A DNA stretch of 64,000 bases from Triops longicaudatus (lineage: Eukaryota > Arthropoda > Branchiopoda > Notostraca > Triopsidae). The notes below the pieces were generated by a model. That model had not been told where the DNA came from. It worked only from the letters and a program-made list of their open reading frames with translations, and ran no database searches. The first letter of the stretch is position 1, and each line of letters opens with the position of its first letter. This document shows positions 12,314-25,953 of this stretch, one piece after another. A program made the position numbers and the translations under genes. The stretch covers positions 620,001 through 684,000 of the forward strand of contig JAGQDJ010000202.1 of NCBI GenBank assembly GCA_022885665.1. Direction: 5' to 3'.

Positions 12314-15300
12314 TCACGATATTTCAACTTCAGTAGTGTCAGTCTCGGATGACACACAAATCTGAGATAAAAACAGGTCCCTGAGTTCGAACAGCGTTAC
12401 GGGATTTTCTTTGGCCGACAGTGCTTCGCTTGAGTCCGCTACATGTCGCTGCACTAGTCTAGCAAGTCCTTCCTCTATCGTGTCTTTCACTAGGAAACGA
12501 TGAACCTGAGTGGGCCTAATTTTCAACACACAAATTAATAAGATGTTCACATTTGACATATACAGCTCAAAAAGAAAAAATATCTACTTGGTTTGGCCAA
12601 TGCGATGAACACGTCCAATAGCTTGCAACTCACTACCGGGATTTAATATTGGTTCCACCAAAAGAACATGAGTAGCTTCGATAAGGTTCAGTCCATTTGC
12701 TCCGGATTTTAAGGGTATTAACAAAACTGGAATGTCCGACGACTCCTACAAAATACACACAATATAATAATGGATAGAATAATTTTCAGATCACCTACCT
12801 TAAATTTTGCAAGATTCTCTTGGAATTTACTTCCAATCAAGTCACAATGCTGGATTCCGTTCTCCTGGCAAGCTTTTCCAATAATTCTCAGAACATCCAC
12901 CCACGTAGAAAAAACTAGCGCTTTAGCTTCAGGTTCGTTTTTACGAATCGTGAGTAAACGACGGAGGACAGCTTCGACTTTGGTAGAAGACGAGCCTTTG
13001 ATCACAATTTCGTCTTGTTCTGTTTCTTCTCGTGGACACGTATCCACATAAGACACCTCACTGGCGGGCGTGATTTGTCGACACACGGCGCAATTTACCT
13101 TCTTAACTACGCCTACCCCTGTTATTAAATACTGGATGCAATCCACGCAAAACGAGTGTCCGCACTGCAGTACGCTCCACTGGCACATCGGAACAAGATA
13201 AAATTAGTATTCAAAATCTAGTACAAAATTAAGGACACGACACATATGAATGTAAATTTGTAAAATAGGATTGCAATGACTATGGTAAAAAAAAATGGCT
13301 TATAAAAAGAGAAAACTATAGGAAACGGGCCATAAGGAAGCTACCTTATTTCCCAAGACGAGTTTGCATATGGGACATTCTTCGGGATTAGAAGAACCCT
13401 TTTTGCCATAGCCTGCTTTCTCCAAATTTTGCAAGTAGAGCAGTCGTCCTTTTTTGCGGTTAAATTCATGAAGAGCTAAGGTTTCATCCATTTTCAATTT
13501 TGCAAGATGAGTATCAATCTAGACAAAGGGCAAAAAATTAATCAGATAAAACAAAATCACAAAAGTAAAGAAAAAATCTAATTTACCTCATGGGGTTCAA
13601 TTATGTAGATGCTTTCGTAGGTTTCTCTGAAACCAGTTTCCAATTCACTCGCTACTCGTTTGTTGACTTGGGCCAAAGTTTTGTTAACTTTCTTCTCTCC
13701 TGGCAAACGCAATCGCAGCCGCAACTTGGCCATATTTAACTCATCCACAGCGGCAACTTGGTCACTTAAGCGTCGCCAATATACGCGAAGAAGCTATTTA
13801 AATTTTACCATAATATATGGAGTAGAAGTAACTCGCAGACATTTTAAAACGAAGCTTGATGCACTTACTCGAAATTCTCGTTTCATGGCATCAAAGAGTT
13901 TAAGATGAACATTTCCTCCCTCGATAATACTGGCCGGGGTATCAATTCTTCTGGCAAACGCCAATAAACCTTAAAATGCACAAGAAAGTTCATAACTAAT
14001 CTAGGAAGACGTCAACAAACGGAAGTGTGAATCAACTAAAATTAGATATTAAAAAAAATATTCAGAATTGAAGGTAAATATAAAAGTTTTGAAGTTTCGA
14101 GAGAGCACACTTGTACCTTAATGTGTTGTTTACGTAAAATAGTACTAATTACTATGGTGATTATCACTCTGCATTACTTAAATATTTCACATGCATTATA
14201 GATCTCTTAAATGCTCTCTAAAATCAAATTTTCAAGCAAATAATAAGCGTGTAAATTACATTTTAATATTCTTTCCGTGTCACCATCGGCCCACGTGCCT
14301 TTGCGCAATTCGTCCATTAAAGCATTCGCTCCTTCGTTCTCATCGACTTCTTTTCTTCCTGCCATACGGAAGAGCAAAGTTTCGTAATCTTCAATCTGGT
14401 CATGGGCGATGCACAACTGACACCTATACATTTTGTGAAACTTAGTTTATATACTTGTGTTAAAAAAAATCCAAGAATATACCGTTTCAGTGACTTCGAC
14501 GATTCGGGACGTAAGTGACAGAAAGAGGCTTCCGTTGCTAGTACTTCTAATGGTCGCTTCTTCAAATCTTTGACGGCGTTGTTTACTTCTTCGCGATTTT
14601 CGTTGATTTCGTCCAGTCTTGAGGAAAGCAGGTACATCAACCCCGTCGTATTGTTAAACTGATTATGCACACGTTCGAGTTTATCTTGACCGTAGCTTTC
14701 AGACAATTTTTCTTGGACTTCTAAAACGCAACGGGCATCCAAACCCATTTGCAGAACACTAGTTAGCAAAGCTGACCACCATGCCTCCGCCAACGCGTTC
14801 ATCTGTTCTTCAAACTCTGCTACTTTGGAAACAACGGTATTCAGTCTCTCTTCCGCTTTAACGATCTAAACAGTTAAATACATATTAAAAAATAAGGTAT
14901 GTATCCATAACCTCGTTTATGTCAACAATGTACGATTACATTTTGGTAACTCCAAGTATAAGTTTCATTAAGAGTCTTACATTCACAGCGAAGGGGCTTA
15001 AATAATGATCCTTGAGCTGATCCACTTCTTCTTTAAGTTTCGAATCTCTCAACGTAGGAGCAATCTTAGCTTGACTATTTTCCAAAACTTGGGACAAATT
15101 ATACGTCGTATGCAGTAACTAAACCATTATTTTGTTAGCAATTAACACAGCTATTCTTAAAAAAGTTAATAAGAGGGGCTTACTTGCAATGTGTCAGTTT
15201 TAACCACGCCTTTTAGCTCTTCATTCTTCCTTAAAACTGTCCTGTACATCTCCACAGCGTCGACCCATTCTTCTTTAATTATATGAACTGCAGCAATACC

Positions 15301-17765
15301 ATTCACGGCAGCTACCCACAGTCGGTGTGCATCTTCACAGTCCACAAACGCTTTCTTTATCAAAGCGGCCAAAAGTTGTTCCATGGTTAAGGCCACGCGA
15401 TTTAGCGACACAAATTGTCCTTTGACCATCTGAGGGTGGCAACATGCTTGTCGTAATCTTAGTAATGGATTGAGCAACTGGAATGACGAAAAAAACGTAA
15501 GTTTCGTTAAGAAAGGATAATAAACTACTTGCTCTATTCGTAATAGTAACTTACTTTATTGAGGGTCTCACGGTCAATGTCACTCAGACGTAAACTCAAT
15601 TTTCCGAAAGTATCAAACCTCGTTAATGCATCACTGGCACAACTCGCATGCTGTTGCTTATAAAAATGACTTTCCACTGGCGAAAATTTCAGCCAATGCT
15701 GTACTTGCGTCTGCTCTGGTATTCTAATTTGATTTTTGACATCTTTCTTATTGGAACGCCAAAACACGTGTGCCAGTACCGTCGCCAACTTCTCCATGCT
15801 GACCTCCGGGTCTCCTATTAAGAAATCGTTCCGGAAAACCTTAAACTGGTCATACGGTTCCAGCTGCAAGAACGTAAACAACCCGTAAAGATCGGCTACG
15901 GATTTCTGTATTGGTGTTCCCGTAACACACCACCTGAGCTTCGTGGTAAGTCGTAATGCCATTTTGGCAGCCTGAGTACTGGTTCCTTCTACCATTTGGG
16001 CTTCATCCAAGCAAATGCGCCTCCAATGAACACTCACCAGAGGCGAGGGCGTAGTCATAAACGACGACGCACGCCTTAATCGCGGCGGCTCATTTAAGAC
16101 TACGTCGGCAAAATGCAATTCCGTACGCAGCACTTGGTACGTCGTGATTATAATATCGAAGTGAGCTAAATCGTTCGGGTGAAGGTAACCATGTGTTTTA
16201 ACACCCTTGTAGAGCAAAATTCTGCAGCGAGTACTAACATGGCGACGGATCTCGCTGATCCACTGGTAACTAATCGTTGCTGGTGTAATAATTAGCGTAG
16301 TACCGGACATCACTGGGTCACGCTTGCAGGTACACAAGGGACAGAAGTACTCTGTGGCAGGAATACGGCTGGCATTTACATTCAGGCAAGATGGGTGTTG
16401 CCACGTATGACAGTCGTTACATTCGATGGGCGTTTCTTTGGAAGTTTCCTTGCCTCCGCAAATACAGCGGATTTTGTTTGTGCTGGAGTTCGAGAAACTT
16501 GGTTTCGATTTGGAGGCGTAGTTACTGCTCTGAAAGGGAGCGAGAGCTTCACTGTAGAGTTTCAAAGCTCTTTGACGTGTTTCAGATACTTTGCGTGGAC
16601 ATTTGCAGTGGTCGCTAAGGTCAGTGTTACTTTGCACAACCTCTTCTATGATTTTGTCAATGCTGTTGCGAGCTTTCTTTGAAGGTGAGCTTGACGCAAA
16701 CTGGGGTTTACCACACTTTACGCAAGATGTTTCCGAGTTTCGGTTACTTTTTGAGCAAGAGCGTTTTCTGCCTTCTTTCGGTAGATCCGTAGGAATTTCT
16801 TCCCGTATTTTTTCTGGAACATCTGAAAGGTGAGCTTGACTGAGATCTTCTGTTAAGGACTTCTCCTGTATGCTTCCTTTAGTATCGAATACTTCAGGGA
16901 AGGATTTACGCGTGGAGCATTTGTTGCCCCTCCCAAGATTCGAAATGTTCTGTAAAGTTAAAAGTAATCGTGAATGATGTTATTAGGGTGGACATTGAGC
17001 TTTTTCTCCAACAAGAACGGAACATATGATATAAAGCACAAACTAACATTGCCCCCAATACAAACAAACTTATGGAAAAAAACAGAAGTTTGCCAACTAT
17101 CTTTAATGGCTGAGAATGCAAGTTTTCACCTCATCCACGATAGATGCTGAAGAATTGCTTTTATCTAATGAAGACGGGTGAGGATTGCTGAGAATAAGAG
17201 CCAAGACTTCGACAGTTTTGCCTAATCCCATTTCATCCGCTAAGATACCACCAAACACGCTGTTACCAATAGTGGCTTGCGAAGTACCTGTTCAACAAAA
17301 TTAAGAATCTCCTATAATCGGAAGGTCAAACCAAACGGAATTACTTGCAAGGTTTTTCTGCTCCCGAGAGAGCATCCATTTTAAAGCATTTAATTGATAC
17401 GGACGTAGTTCTGGGATCAGGCCTCTGTTTTTAAGTGTGATAACTAAATCATCGTCAGTGTAAACTGAAGGAAAGTTTCCAGACGTCTGTTTTGTTTTGA
17501 CAGCGTTGTACAAGTCGTCGGCATGAAATTCAGCATTTTCTACACCACACAATAGGCATTAGGATGGGTTAACAAAACTGACAACGAGGTCCTAACTTCA
17601 ACTTCAAACTAACGGCAATCTTTTTAAGCAGCAGCAAAAATTTCAAGCAATAATAATATAATTCAAGAGGAAAAGTTAGTATGAATTCTTGACAAAACTC
17701 GGTACCTCCAACTAGCCTGTCATTTCCACTTTTGTAACTTTCAAAATACTAAGCTTACCTTCCAT
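12314..17765 (-). CDS. SHPRH: SHPRH-type E3 ubiquitin ligase: SNF2 helicase with PHD and RING fingers
   Basis: Fourteen exons: 17759-17765, 17345-17539, 17130-17287, 15555-16949, 15184-15477, 14981-15118, 14483-14865, 14260-14423, 13869-13969, 13587-13793, 13345-13518, 12799-13179, 12588-12745 and 12314-12515. They total 3957 nt, 1318 residues. The family is a nuclear ATPase and ubiquitin ligase that extends PCNA ubiquitin chains in DNA damage tolerance. Visible in order: LRPYQLNALKWML; Walker A DEMGLGKT (85-92); a PHD finger (281-326, CICGG...CNDCHTWQHPSC...CPLC); DEAQ box (about 435); a long spacer with coiled-coil character; a RING (about 1062-1110, CPICK...CGHSFC...CAVC); and helicase motif VI GRVHRIGQTKP. 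The vertebrate protein is about 1680 residues. About 300 N-terminal residues and the linker-histone H15 insert before the PHD finger have no counterpart here. The 7-nt first exon is inferred; upstream exons may have been missed. Confidence 0.92.
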
Positions 17766-18474
17766 TTTAAATGTTCTAGATGCTAAGTGGCCTTCCGATA
17801 TGTAACAAATACAGTTTGCTCAAAACATAAAAACTTTTACGGCACACATATTTCAAACCTTGTACAAATTGCCAAAGCAAAACACAAGCTTTCATATCGG
17901 ATCATCTTAACGTTATTGAATATCGTACAGTTTAAGATAGCAATATTGGTTAGAAAGCTGCGAAATTCAAACCATTCGAAAGAGCTCCAGAATTAAAATA
18001 GTTGAATTTAATCCGTTTTACTTAGACTTGCATTACAATGAATGCAGTGAGACAAAAATTAAAAAGTTAAATTTGAAAAGGTATAAAGACTTGAGTCAAG
18101 AAAACAACTACTTGGTCGCTAACGGTGCCAGTAAAAGAGAGCATAACAAGCCTTTCTAAGTAATACTTTTACACAGAGAACAAAAGGAGCGAAATTTATT
18201 AGAACAAAACAGCTTTCAAAACACAATATGTCCAACGCACACGACAACAAGTCTTTGTATTTCAGACACAACAATCCGCACAAGGGTTTTAGAAGAAGAG
18301 TGGAGAAGTACGGAATTGACACGCCCTCCAAAAGCTCCAACCGACCCTATAATCCTTTTTAAGTGTACCATAACCAGGTTACTCTGGAATTTTCAACCAC
18401 TCTCCCATGTTTGATAGGACTTGGCAATTGTCACATCAATTAAGAAAAACATTTCCTTTAATTAGCATAATGAT
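17766..18474. other. Spacer between PRDX4 and SHPRH (same strand)
   Basis: No gene seen. It contains the peroxiredoxin 3' untranslated region and the region upstream of the SHPRH model. If SHPRH has missing N-terminal exons, this is the first place to look, although no lectin-like, C2-like or SHPRH-like open frame stood out. Confidence 0.4.
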
Positions 18475-19581
18475 TTACAATTCGCTTTGCTGTTTGCCGA
18501 AATATTGCAGTTTGGCAGCTGGGTCAGGAATGATCTAAAAATCAGAAAAAAAAGGAAAGAATGCATAATTAATAATGAACACGAAATCTCCTAATCTTTT
18601 ACCGTATCGCTGCCAGGCTTCCATCCAGCAGGGCAGACTTCACCATGTTTGTCCGTATACTGGAATGCTTGCACTAAACGCAAAGTTTCGTCTACGCTAC
18701 GTCCAACTGGCAAATCGTTCATAGTAATCTGACGTAGAATGCCTTTTCCATCGATGATGAACAAGCCTCTACTCAACAAGAGAGAAAGAAATTAATTCGC
18801 AAAGTTACTGAAGAAGTCTGCAGTAATACCGCAGAGTGTGTCCGACATCATCTAAGTAGACGCCGTAATCTTTGGCGATGCGGTGAGTGAGATCAGATAG
18901 CAACGGAATAGTAAGCTGGCCCAAACCACCTTCCTTTCTTGGAGTGTTCGTCCACGCTAAGTGTGTGAAATGAGAGTCTACCGAGCATGCCACGACTTCC
19001 GCATTAATGGCACGAAATTCCGCTGCGCGTTCGTTAAATGCCAAAATCTCGGTCGGGCACACGAAAGTACTGCAAAAATATTTTCAAATTAATTAATATG
19101 TAATATACTCAGAAATTTCAACGAAATATTAATGGCAAAAAATAAATACGGACAACAAATATTTATCTAAATAAAAAAGCTTATCTTCGACGATCAAAAT
19201 ATAGTCGGAAAGTTTTTTTTAACAAAACTTACAAATCCAAAGGGTAGAAGAAAAACACCAAGTATTTGCCCTTGTAGTCAGATAGTTTAAGGTCAATAAA
19301 GCTTCCGTTAACTACAGCAGTTCCTTCCCAGTGTGGAGCAGGCTTCGAAACTGAAAAAAAAATACAACGCGTTATTTAAAATAAGACTTAATTACATGCA
19401 TTAGTTTACTCATAGCTTTGGTCCATTGCAGCGTATGCCCGCTGCTCTGGCCTGTCTCTCTTGGGTACACAGAACCTCCGGCGTAAGTTTGACATGCTTC
19501 TTCAGCAAATATTGCGTGATTTACACATGACAATGCAAGAAATACAACTTGCAATAAACGATTATGAACTGGAAATGACAT
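18475..19581 (-). CDS. PRDX4: Peroxiredoxin-4, secreted/ER typical 2-Cys peroxiredoxin
   Basis: Five exons: 19410-19581, 19233-19350, 18830-19069, 18603-18768 and 18475-18534 (756 nt, 251 residues). The protein reduces hydrogen peroxide in the ER or outside the cell, coupled to disulfide formation. A signal peptide occupies about residues 1-26, followed by the extra PRDX4-type cysteine segment EEACQTYAGG. The joined sequence ISKPAPHWEGTAV is characteristic of PRDX4. The peroxidatic Cys is about 101 in YPLDFTFVCPTE and the resolving Cys about 222 in GEVCPAGW. GGLG and a C-terminal YF are both present, the pair linked to sensitivity to over-oxidation. Length and exon phases are complete. The gene lies head-to-head with PRPF3, 669 bp apart. 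Confidence 0.95.
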
Positions 19582-20250
19582 ACTGGACTTTAGGATAACA
19601 CCAACTGGTATTTTTCACCAGTGTATTTCAAAACCGGCCCCACTGCCTACGTGGAACGCAAATAGAACTTCTCTGCTACTGTCACGCCCCTACGGGGTGC
19701 AAATATATTACATGCAACATGTTGCACTTGTTTTTTTGTGTGTTTTCGATTTTTTCTAAATTCGTTAAACCATTTTTTAATCTGAAATGCATTTTAAAAA
19801 GTTCAACTTTTTATGTAATGAATATTAATGCGACGAAAGTAATTCTGCAAAATCATACGAAAAATATAAGATATACAGACAAATGTCACTAGAATTTGTT
19901 CAGTTAATGGAAAACAACCACGATAGGTAACCAAAATAATGCTCATATAGTTTTAAGTTTTTTATAAGAAAATACAAAAAAATATGTATCGCAACATCGA
20001 TAAAGGAGAGATTTGTCATCAATTGGCAACACTGAATGTACTATATTAGAGTGTAGGTGTTTCACAGTTCAAGTAGTAGGCTATATAATCGGACAATACT
20101 GTTTTCGCCATCTATTGCTGCGTTAGATTAAATCAGTGTTAGCGTAACGTGTGCGAACAGCGATCGCACATTACAAACATTGCGTTCTGTTATCGTTAAT
20201 TTAGAAATTAGACTTGACTTTTAGTTAAACAAACCGATTAAATTTTAAGA
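19582..20250. promoter_or_regulatory. Divergent promoter region of PRDX4 and PRPF3
   Basis: The 669 bp between two opposite start codons must carry both promoters and 5' untranslated regions. It is AT-rich. No specific transcription-factor site or TATA box is convincing. Confidence 0.5.
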
Positions 20251-23200
20251 ATGTCAGTTTCTATCTCACGGAAAGAAGCGGAGGACTTACGCCCTTACAT
20301 TGACAAAACCGTGACTACTTACTTAGGGTTTAATGATGGAGAAGTCGTTTCGCTAGCCGTGAATTGTTTATCCGCGGGCTATGACAAAGATACTACACTA
20401 AGTAAAATAACACTGTAAATTAGCATTTTAATTTACTAATCTTTGCTTTCTGTCTTGCAGTGAAAATAGAAAAAGTTCTGATGGATGAGCAAAAAGCACA
20501 GAAACTTACCGATAGGATCTACGATTTGGTCCATCAAGCTCAAGCCTCCGTAAAAGCCACCAAAAGGGTTAAAGAAGAGCCTAGCGATGGCCCAGATTCG
20601 AAAAGATCACGTTCCCGCTTCACTACCGACAACGGTGATTCGAATTCTATCGCCGCAACACCAAGTACCGCCCCTCCTCCGGCGCCTACACCCAGTCCTG
20701 GCCAACTTTCGGCTGAGAAAATCAAAGAAATGATGGCCAACGCACAACGAATGATTGAAGAACGAAAAAAAGCCCTAGCAGCTTCGGGAATCAATTTAAA
20801 CCAGCCTACCGTCCCTTCCATTGCTCCTCCAGTCGTTCTCCCTCCTCCCACAGTAATAATACCAGAAATTACATCACAAACTGCAGTGAATCCGTCTTTA
20901 GCTCCCAAAGCTCCTTTTGCGGGACCTGTTATACCTGCAACCGTTGTAGACGATAAGACGAAACGCATCTCAGACCTACAGGTATCGACTTTTCCATTTC
21001 TTTCGTATTTTTATTCTTGTCAAGAAAGACGAAAATTGCTAACGCTTCATGTTTTAGGCACAAATTGCCGCAAAACTGGCCAGCTCAAGTGTGGCAAACT
21101 TGGCTTCGAACTTACCTAAACTGCCCACACCTGGAATTTCACCATTAATTCCGCCCATCGATGTTGAACTACCGAAAGGCAAGCCGGCACCTCTGATCTT
21201 GGACGACAAAGGCCGAACGGTGGATTTGACCGGAAAAGAAGTCCAACTACCCCACCATACACCGACACTGAAGGTTTGTATTTGAAAGTTTTTGCTATAA
21301 AATGAAGAAAATCCAATTTTCTTGTAGGCGAATATTCGAGCGAAAAAGAAAGAAGAATTCAGAGTGCAGACGCACGAAAAGCCGTCCCAAGCTGCCGATG
21401 AAACGCAGGAAAGTCGCTTTTTCGATGGGAGAGTTACGGCGAAAGGCATTCAACGACCCAAACGAGGTTTTAATTTCCATGAACAGGGCAAATTCGTGCA
21501 AATGGCCACGCGACTGCGCATGAAGGTAATTGTCTTCAGAATTTATCACCTTTTTATATTTTAAATTTGTTTTCGCAATCAGAGTTAGTTTTATGTAGTT
21601 TCACAGCGTTTCGTATTTATTTTGCGATTATTTTATTTGTTTTTTTTTTTTAGATTATTTCACTGTTTGTTTAGCTGCTCAGTACATTAAACACAAAAGT
21701 AATTGATCGTGTGAAAATAGGCTCAGTTGGAACGGTTGCAAAGCGAAATTCACCAAATTGCTCGAAAGACGGGTATTGATTCAGCTACGAAATTAGCGTT
21801 GATTGCACCTCGCATTGATAAACAAGAAGATGATGAAGGACCAGAAGTGGAGTGGTGGGATACTGTTATCCTTAAATCGAGAAATTATCAAAACGAAGGC
21901 GAAGAGCCTGACTTGCGCTACGAAGCGATCACCAACCTAATTGAGCATCCAATTAAATTGAGAGCCCCAAGTAAAAACTTTTTCTGGTTTCATTTTTATA
22001 ATCGAATTGGAACCACATGTTCTGTGTCTTTACAGCTGATCCGTTAAAAATTCCATTCCTGCCCGTTTTCTTGACGGCGAAAGAGCGCAAGAAATTAAGG
22101 CGTACCAACCGCCGAGAAGCTTATAAGGAAACGCAAGAAAAAATTCGTTTAGGCTTGATTGCACCGCCACAACCTAAAGTACGTTTCGAAGTTATACGTC
22201 CAGTGCAGTGTCTTTCCTTCAAATAAGTTTGCGCTATTTACCAGTGAAGTATTACCTTATCTATCTAAAAAGATGCCCTTTTAAGATTTCGTTAAATTTT
22301 TATGTTGCATCACGTTTGTCGTGTCACAATGGACAAGTTATTACGAAAATCAGAAGAATGATATTCCTACAAATATCATTTTACTTAATTCATTTTCTTA
22401 CTTTGATCTTTCTGTGTTGAAGGATAATTGCAGCACAAAGTCGTTGTATTAAAAACAGCAATGTGAAACTAATTAACTGTTCTGTTTAGGTGAGAATTTC
22501 AAATTTGATGCGAGTTCTGGGTACCGAAGCGGTACAAGATCCAACAAAGATCGAAGCCCATGTCCGTGAACAAATGGCCAAACGGTTAGCTGCGCATAAA
22601 CAGGCCAACGCGGAACGCAAATTGACTGCCGAGCAGCAACGTCAAAAGAAGATAAGAAAGATCAAAGAAGATACGAGTCTGCAAATCCACGTGGCGGTCT
22701 ACAGGTAGTTACACTTGTTTACATGGTTCTAGATATTTGGCAGTAGCCTTTTGACCTTCACGTTTAGGTTGAAGGACCTGTCCCATCCCAGCAAAAAGTT
22801 TAAAGTGGAGACCAACATTAAGCAACTCATGATGACCGGCTGCGCAGTTCTGTTCAAAGATATTAATGTGGTCGTTGTCGAAGGAGGACCCAAACAACAA
22901 AAGAAATATAAACGCTTGATGCTGAACCGTATTAAATGGGAAGAAGAACCCATCAAGGGCCGTGAAGGCCCCGACGCTGTTAATAGCTGTGTTCTCGTCT
23001 GGGAGGTAAGAGAGCTTTCTTTTTAATAAACAGCTTAAGACAAGTAAAAATAACGCAAAAGTAGCAAAGAATGAAAAAGCAAGCAACTGAAAGTGACACT
23101 GAAAAATCCCGGAGGCAAAATGACAAATTGCGATTGGTAATGTTTCTTTTTCATAGGGAACGACCAAGCAAAGGAATTTTGGTGAAATGATCTTCAAGCT

Positions 23201-23309
23201 TTGTCCGACAGAAAGTTTCGCTCGGGAACATTTTAGGAAGCATGGGGTCGAACATTATTGGGATTTGGCTTATTCAGGAGCCGTTTTAGACAAAGACGCA
23301 GACGAATAA
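20251..23309 (+). CDS. PRPF3: U4/U6 small nuclear ribonucleoprotein PRPF3
   Basis: Nine exons: 20251-20401, 20461-20981, 21058-21273, 21328-21525, 21721-21970, 22036-22178, 22490-22704, 22768-23005 and 23157-23309 (2085 nt, 694 residues). PRPF3 is a core protein of the U4/U6.U5 tri-snRNP needed for spliceosome assembly in the nucleus. The N-terminal PWI fold (MSVSISRKEAEDLRPYIDKT onward, about 1-75) is followed by a charged and proline-rich linker (GQLSAEKIKEMMANAQRMIE). The conserved Prp3 core begins near DGRVTAKGIQRPKRGFNFHE. The C-terminal domain contains VRISNLMRVLGTEAVQDPTK and VVVVEGGPKQQKKYKRLM, and ends HFRKHGVEHYWDLA. Colinearity with the human protein is strong throughout. A likely poly(A) signal lies at 23475. 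Confidence 0.96.
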
Positions 23310-23474
23310 GAAGGCAGCATGTCTTTCTACTGATAAAATATTCTGTAACAATCTTATTTCATTTTGAATAATACAAAATGGGTGGCACCATTCTTCCCAA
23401 AAAATATTGATATATTAATGGTACCCTAGCTATTTGTACAACTTTAAAGCACACAGTTACTGGCTTCTGGCAGC

Positions 23475-23480
23475 AATAAA
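23475..23480 (+). promoter_or_regulatory. Likely poly(A) signal of PRPF3
   Basis: AATAAA on the plus strand, about 166 nt after the PRPF3 stop codon and before the convergent ZIP gene. Confidence 0.5.
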
Positions 23481-23779
23481 AGGCTTCTAACTTGCATTTC
23501 GGTTCCTAGCTGAACAGAATGTACTACATATTAAAACGATCTAAGGCAAACAACAGCCGTTGGAAACCTCCCAAGTCAATACTGCAAAGGCACGCATACA
23601 CACACACAGAGGAACGATGAGATCCTTTTTCTCCGGTATCAAATCCCATCAGCTAAGCAACGAAGGGAACGTTGTTTGGAAATCTAATAACAAAAAAAGT
23701 AAACACGGAGTTAAAATGAGGGTGAGAAATACTTTACGAGATTTCTACCTTAAACTGGTTTCCCATGACTAATGCTTTT

Positions 23780-25953
23780 TCAGTGCGAGTGGCCCGAATG
23801 ATCGGAATGGTCGATGTGGTACAATAATAAACTAGAATTCATTCCATTGGGTAAGACCGTATGTCCGTCCTCATCGGCATGAGAATGGCCGCCTGAGGGG
23901 AGAAAAATAAGATGAGCTTGTAGCCTTGAAACTGAAGAAAAGCACTCAAGCTGTCTTTAACAAGAAAAACAGAAACACTGTTTCGTAACATTCGAAAAAG
24001 GCAAACTACGAAACTTCTTTATTCCACATAGCTCTTGCTCGTCTAAATGTTATAAGGAAGTCTCCAGTGGTTTAGGTACAAAATTACCTTGATCTACTTT
24101 TGACTCGTAAAGAATCCCTTTTCGAAAGTTGCTTTACACACCTATCTTCACAAGTGTAGTTAATTCTTCTTGACAAATTGTTAAACAGCAAAAAGGTAAG
24201 AGAATGGAACAAATTCTTCCTGGACATCAATAAGCGAGTGTACAATGGTAACTGAAGGATAAAAGTAGTGTAAGGTGTTGTAGCACAATCTAAAAACTGC
24301 TTTGCAGTGTAGTTTTACTATTGTCGCAGGATTTTGGAAATCAATTCATTAGGTAAACTTGCAAGAGTTGGGGGCAAAAATACACTACAGTTATATTCCG
24401 AAAAAAAGAGCTAGTAAAGGATTTTACCTGCGAGTTCCGACACCACCATGAGTCCGAAGCCAACAACAATGAAGAACCATTTCAGCAATCCTTGTTTGTG
24501 CTTTTGACGTTCTCGCTCCATGATTTCGAAAAAAACTACGTAAAGAATAGTTCCGCTAGCTATTCCTTGTAAAACCCCTATGACTAATATATGCGTAGGC
24601 GTTTCGATCGTTGACAGTTCCGTTACGATCATGGCGATTCCGACACCGACCGGCGTTACCAAACCTAGCGTGATCATGTAGAAAATGTAAAGTCCGCGCT
24701 GGACTCCAGCCGTGAGTAGCTCAATCCCTACGCAGAAGACTATGGCCAACTCGTGAACTGAGACTGCCGCGAAAAGAAACCAGACATCCTTGGCTTTATC
24801 TTGCAAGCCTATAGCCATACCCTCGAATACCGAGTGGAACGATAGTGCAATGACTACCAACAAACCGCGGATGGAGGCCATTACCGTCTTATGACGGAAC
24901 GTATCTAGAGGAATTCCGTGACTGTGACCATGGCCGTGATGCTGGTGACTGTGCTGGTGGTTATCTTCCAACGGGTGGGCTTGAACGCGTTCTTTCGAGT
25001 ACTCGAACTTATACTCCGGCGTCGCTGTTACCGGTGGCGCTTCCACCGATTCCGTGGGAGAACGCGGTGGCGAGGAAGGCGAATTAAGCGAAAGTGAGGA
25101 AGTCATCAGATCAGCCCTGGACGCCGAAGTCAGCCTGCCGGATAATCTGGCACCCATATTTCTCGTCCACGTGCCCTTAGCGGGTTCTTTGCTCTTGTCC
25201 TGAGAAGTCGATTCCGCGACGGTAGGGTTACTAGGCTCCGGATTTGTTTGCGCCAAAAGCCATTCGCCTAGTTCTTCCATAAAATACACGAGGAAGAAAC
25301 CTACGACGAGGATAAATTCTGCAATGGGGAAGTCTTCTAAAATAGGCCATTCTGCGACTACCTGCTTCTTTGAAAGCTGCGCACGCACCTGAAAATAAAC
25401 ACAAATACAACGTAAAAACAATACACATTATAACAATATCACGAGAAACACCATTTCGACAGAGATAAAAGTACGAGAGAATTAGTCACAGTTGAGGTTG
25501 TGCCACATTTTTCTAATTCTACTTTTCTTCGCTAATCGCATTCATTTACTGATTGTATTCGTCATGGTCCCTTCATCAGTACCCAAATAAACACGCAAAT
25601 CAGGTTAACATGTTTTTCGAATATCAAGGGGAGGTACTACGTGTGAATTTTCTTTCTTTTTAGCGTACAAATATTTTTAACGAAGTTTTGATGGGAGTAA
25701 TTACCTCCGGTATCATGTGCATAAAACACGTAGCAAGCAGCAAACCGGCTCCGAAACACATCAACACGGAAAGGAAGAGCTCAATGGCTTTTTTGCGACG
25801 TTGGCTACGTTGGTTTTTACGCGGATCGGAGCTCAAGTTGTTTCCCATACGTTTCAGCTTTTCGAATACAACGATCGGAATGAGTCCACTGAACAGTCGT
25901 AACACAATTAATAAAACCAAGGCCCCAATCTTTGTACTGGTCACTTCCTCCAT
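23780..25953 (-). CDS. ZIP family zinc transporter (SLC39A1/2/3-like)
   Basis: Three exons: 25705-25953, 24428-25388 and 23780-23892 (1323 nt, 440 residues). ZIP proteins import zinc or related divalent metals into the cytosol through eight helices. The N-terminus starts with two to three helices (ALVLLIVLRLFSGLIP, FGAGLLLATCFMHMIPE). A long variable cytoplasmic loop is rich in Ser/Pro and ends in a His cluster (HQHSHQHHGHGHSHG) expected to bind metal. The family signature in TM4 is SFHSVFEGMAIGL, with VHELAIVF in TM5 supplying the metal-binding His/Glu residues. The last short exon adds a second His-rich tail (DHSDHSGHSH). The middle intron is about 0.5 kb. Which metal it carries is inferred from the family. 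It is convergent with PRPF3. Confidence 0.93.

Noticed and set aside
24411..25421. Reading the ZIP central exon as a complete gene by itself
   Set aside because: The frame runs into flanking introns at both ends. In-phase neighbouring exons supply the N-terminal helices and the His-rich tail.
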